A stretch of DNA of 39,089 nt from SZAS-79 sp038211455 (lineage in GTDB: Bacteria > Pseudomonadota > Gammaproteobacteria > Burkholderiales > SG8-39). The stretch covers positions 1-39,089 of the forward strand of contig JBBQVP010000019.1 of NCBI GenBank assembly GCA_038211455.1, written 5' to 3'. The number at the start of each line of letters is the position of its first letter. Position 1 is the first letter of the stretch. This document shows, piece by piece, positions 38,338-39,089 of this stretch. The translations under genes were made by a program, and so were the position numbers. A model generated the notes under the pieces. The model had not been told where the DNA came from and searched no databases. It worked only from the letters and a program-made list of their open reading frames with translations.

Positions 38338-38628
38338 TTAAAACGCAACCGCTTCCTGAAGAACGTGGCTTCGAAACTTGGGGTGAATGTCTTCCAGGGT
38401 CAGCAAGTCGACGCGCACGCCCAGCAACTCCTCGAGTTCGACCTGGATGGCGCCCAGATCAAATAGCGTCGCGCCCGGGAGCGGGTCTACCAGGACATCG
38501 AGGTCACTGGCTTCGGTGTCTTCGCCCCTGACCACGGAGCCGAAGATCCTCGGATTGCAGGCGCGATTCGCCTCCACCACCTGCCGGATAGCGTGGCGAT
38601 ATTGCCCGAATGCCTCGGATGGTCTCAT
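38338..38628 (-). CDS. MntA-like nucleotidyltransferase (antitoxin type)
   Basis: This 96-residue minimal nucleotidyltransferase has RIFGSVVRGEDTEASDLDVLVD, the GS-x(10-11)-DxD catalytic motif, and LGVRVDLLTLEDIHPKFRSHVLQEAVAF. MntA proteins AMPylate and silence the HepT RNase. The ATG at 38628 is preferred because GAAGGA lies seven bases upstream; ATGs at 38634 and 38652 are less well spaced. No intact HepT follows, so this is an orphan or a remnant with possible cross-function. Confidence 0.88.
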   Translation of the reverse strand: MRPSEAFGQYRHAIRQVVEANRACNPRIFGSVVRGEDTEASDLDVLVDPLPGATLFDLGAIQVELEELLGVRVDLLTLEDIHPKFRSHVLQEAVAF

Positions 38629-38664
38629 CGTCATGTCCTTCTGGAAGGCCAATGCGCGAATCCC

Positions 38665-39087
38665 CTACATCGCGTTCCACGGATTGAAGATTGGCACGCC
38701 CGTCGACTCATAGTCCGCGACATTCCGTGTCGCGACTGTCATGCCATGCACCAGTGCCGTTGCGGCGATGAGGGCGTCGCGGTCAGCGCAAAGATCGGGC
38801 ACCTGCAGTTTCGCGCAACGCTGCGCGACAGCCGTATCGACAGCCAGCACGCGGCCGGCAAACGCGGGCAGGACGTGACACTCCAGCCAGGCTCGGAGAA
38901 TGGCGCCTTGTTGCGGGTCGCGGCGCTCGACCAGAAGGCATCCGATTCCCAGCTCCAGGATAGTGATGGCCGACAAAAAAAGGCCACCCAGCGGCACGCT
39001 GAGCGCCCATGCCGTCACGTTCATGTCGGCTTTGCCCGCCTTCGCCTTGCGCAGTTCCGAGACGACGTTGGTATCGAGCACGAACAT
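38665..39087 (-). CDS. PIN-domain toxin (FitB/VapC type), antitoxin outside the window
   Basis: This 140-residue protein has FVLDTNVVSELRKAKAG with Asp5 and Glu11, LSAITILELGIGCLLVERRD, and ADRDALIAATALVHGMTVATRNVADYESTGV, the full FitB-like catalytic set. Its ATG shares a base with a TGA at 39089-39087, so an antitoxin gene very probably ends there and continues beyond the edge. It resembles the toxin at 36582 in class and C-terminal motif. Confidence 0.93.
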   Translation of the reverse strand: MFVLDTNVVSELRKAKAGKADMNVTAWALSVPLGGLFLSAITILELGIGCLLVERRDPQQGAILRAWLECHVLPAFAGRVLAVDTAVAQRCAKLQVPDLCADRDALIAATALVHGMTVATRNVADYESTGVPIFNPWNAM

Positions 39088-39089
39088 CA

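Overview
The window is about 39 kb of high-GC DNA with the gene content of a betaproteobacterium, probably Burkholderiales-like. The evidence is a Bug/TctC-type binding protein next to class III CoA-transferases, a complete Liv-type ABC transporter with an embedded acyl-CoA synthetase, and a Wza/tyrosine-kinase exopolysaccharide locus with a candidate sigma-54 promoter. Taxonomy is inferred from gene content only. No rRNA, tRNA, IS element or CRISPR array was seen.

Layout. (1) 1-1.2 kb: about 465 bases of non-coding DNA with short repeats, then a DUF433/DUF5615 toxin-antitoxin-like pair flanked by two 36-base imperfect direct repeats. (2) 1.2-21 kb: a divergent acyl-CoA catabolic regulon around an IclR-family regulator at 14.2 kb. 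The minus-strand arm runs SDR, AcuI-like reductase, two acyl-CoA dehydrogenases, an MFS carrier, livH, livM, livG, livF, acyl-CoA synthetase, livK and a small lipoprotein, with many ATGA-type overlaps. The plus-strand arm runs iclR, acyl-CoA dehydrogenase, a TctC-like binding protein, CoA-transferase, an alpha-methylacyl-CoA racemase-like protein and a second CoA-transferase. The simplest reading is uptake of a carboxylic acid, CoA activation by ligase or CoA transfer, racemisation and dehydrogenation. The substrate cannot be read from the sequence. (3) 20.9-23.9 kb: a YdcF-like membrane protein and a membrane-anchored spermidine-synthase-like protein.

(4) 24-34.6 kb, all on the minus strand: an exopolysaccharide block of outer-membrane barrel, Wza, tyrosine autokinase, PHP phosphatase and O-antigen-ligase-like polymerase, with a FecR-domain protein ending at a clear terminator. 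A good -24/-12 sigma-54 promoter lies upstream of the barrel gene. Upstream of that, a NodU/CmcH-type carbamoyltransferase overlaps a nucleotidyltransferase-fold gene. The leader of the latter carries four alternating copies of TTAGTATAA spaced about 22 bases apart.

(5) 34.7-39 kb: a toxin-antitoxin island. It holds four complete antitoxin/PIN pairs, a fifth PIN gene running off the edge, an orphan MntA-like nucleotidyltransferase with a probable HepT stub, a duplicated antitoxin fragment, a possible heparinase-family remnant, and a 91-base element repeated just downstream of two PIN genes. The island looks like an accretion and decay zone at the edge of the polysaccharide locus.

The best candidates for something undescribed are the nucleotidyltransferase/carbamoyltransferase pair with its operator array, the shared 3' element of the PIN cassettes, and the livG-livF junction, where 13-base repeats place ATG codons in all frames.
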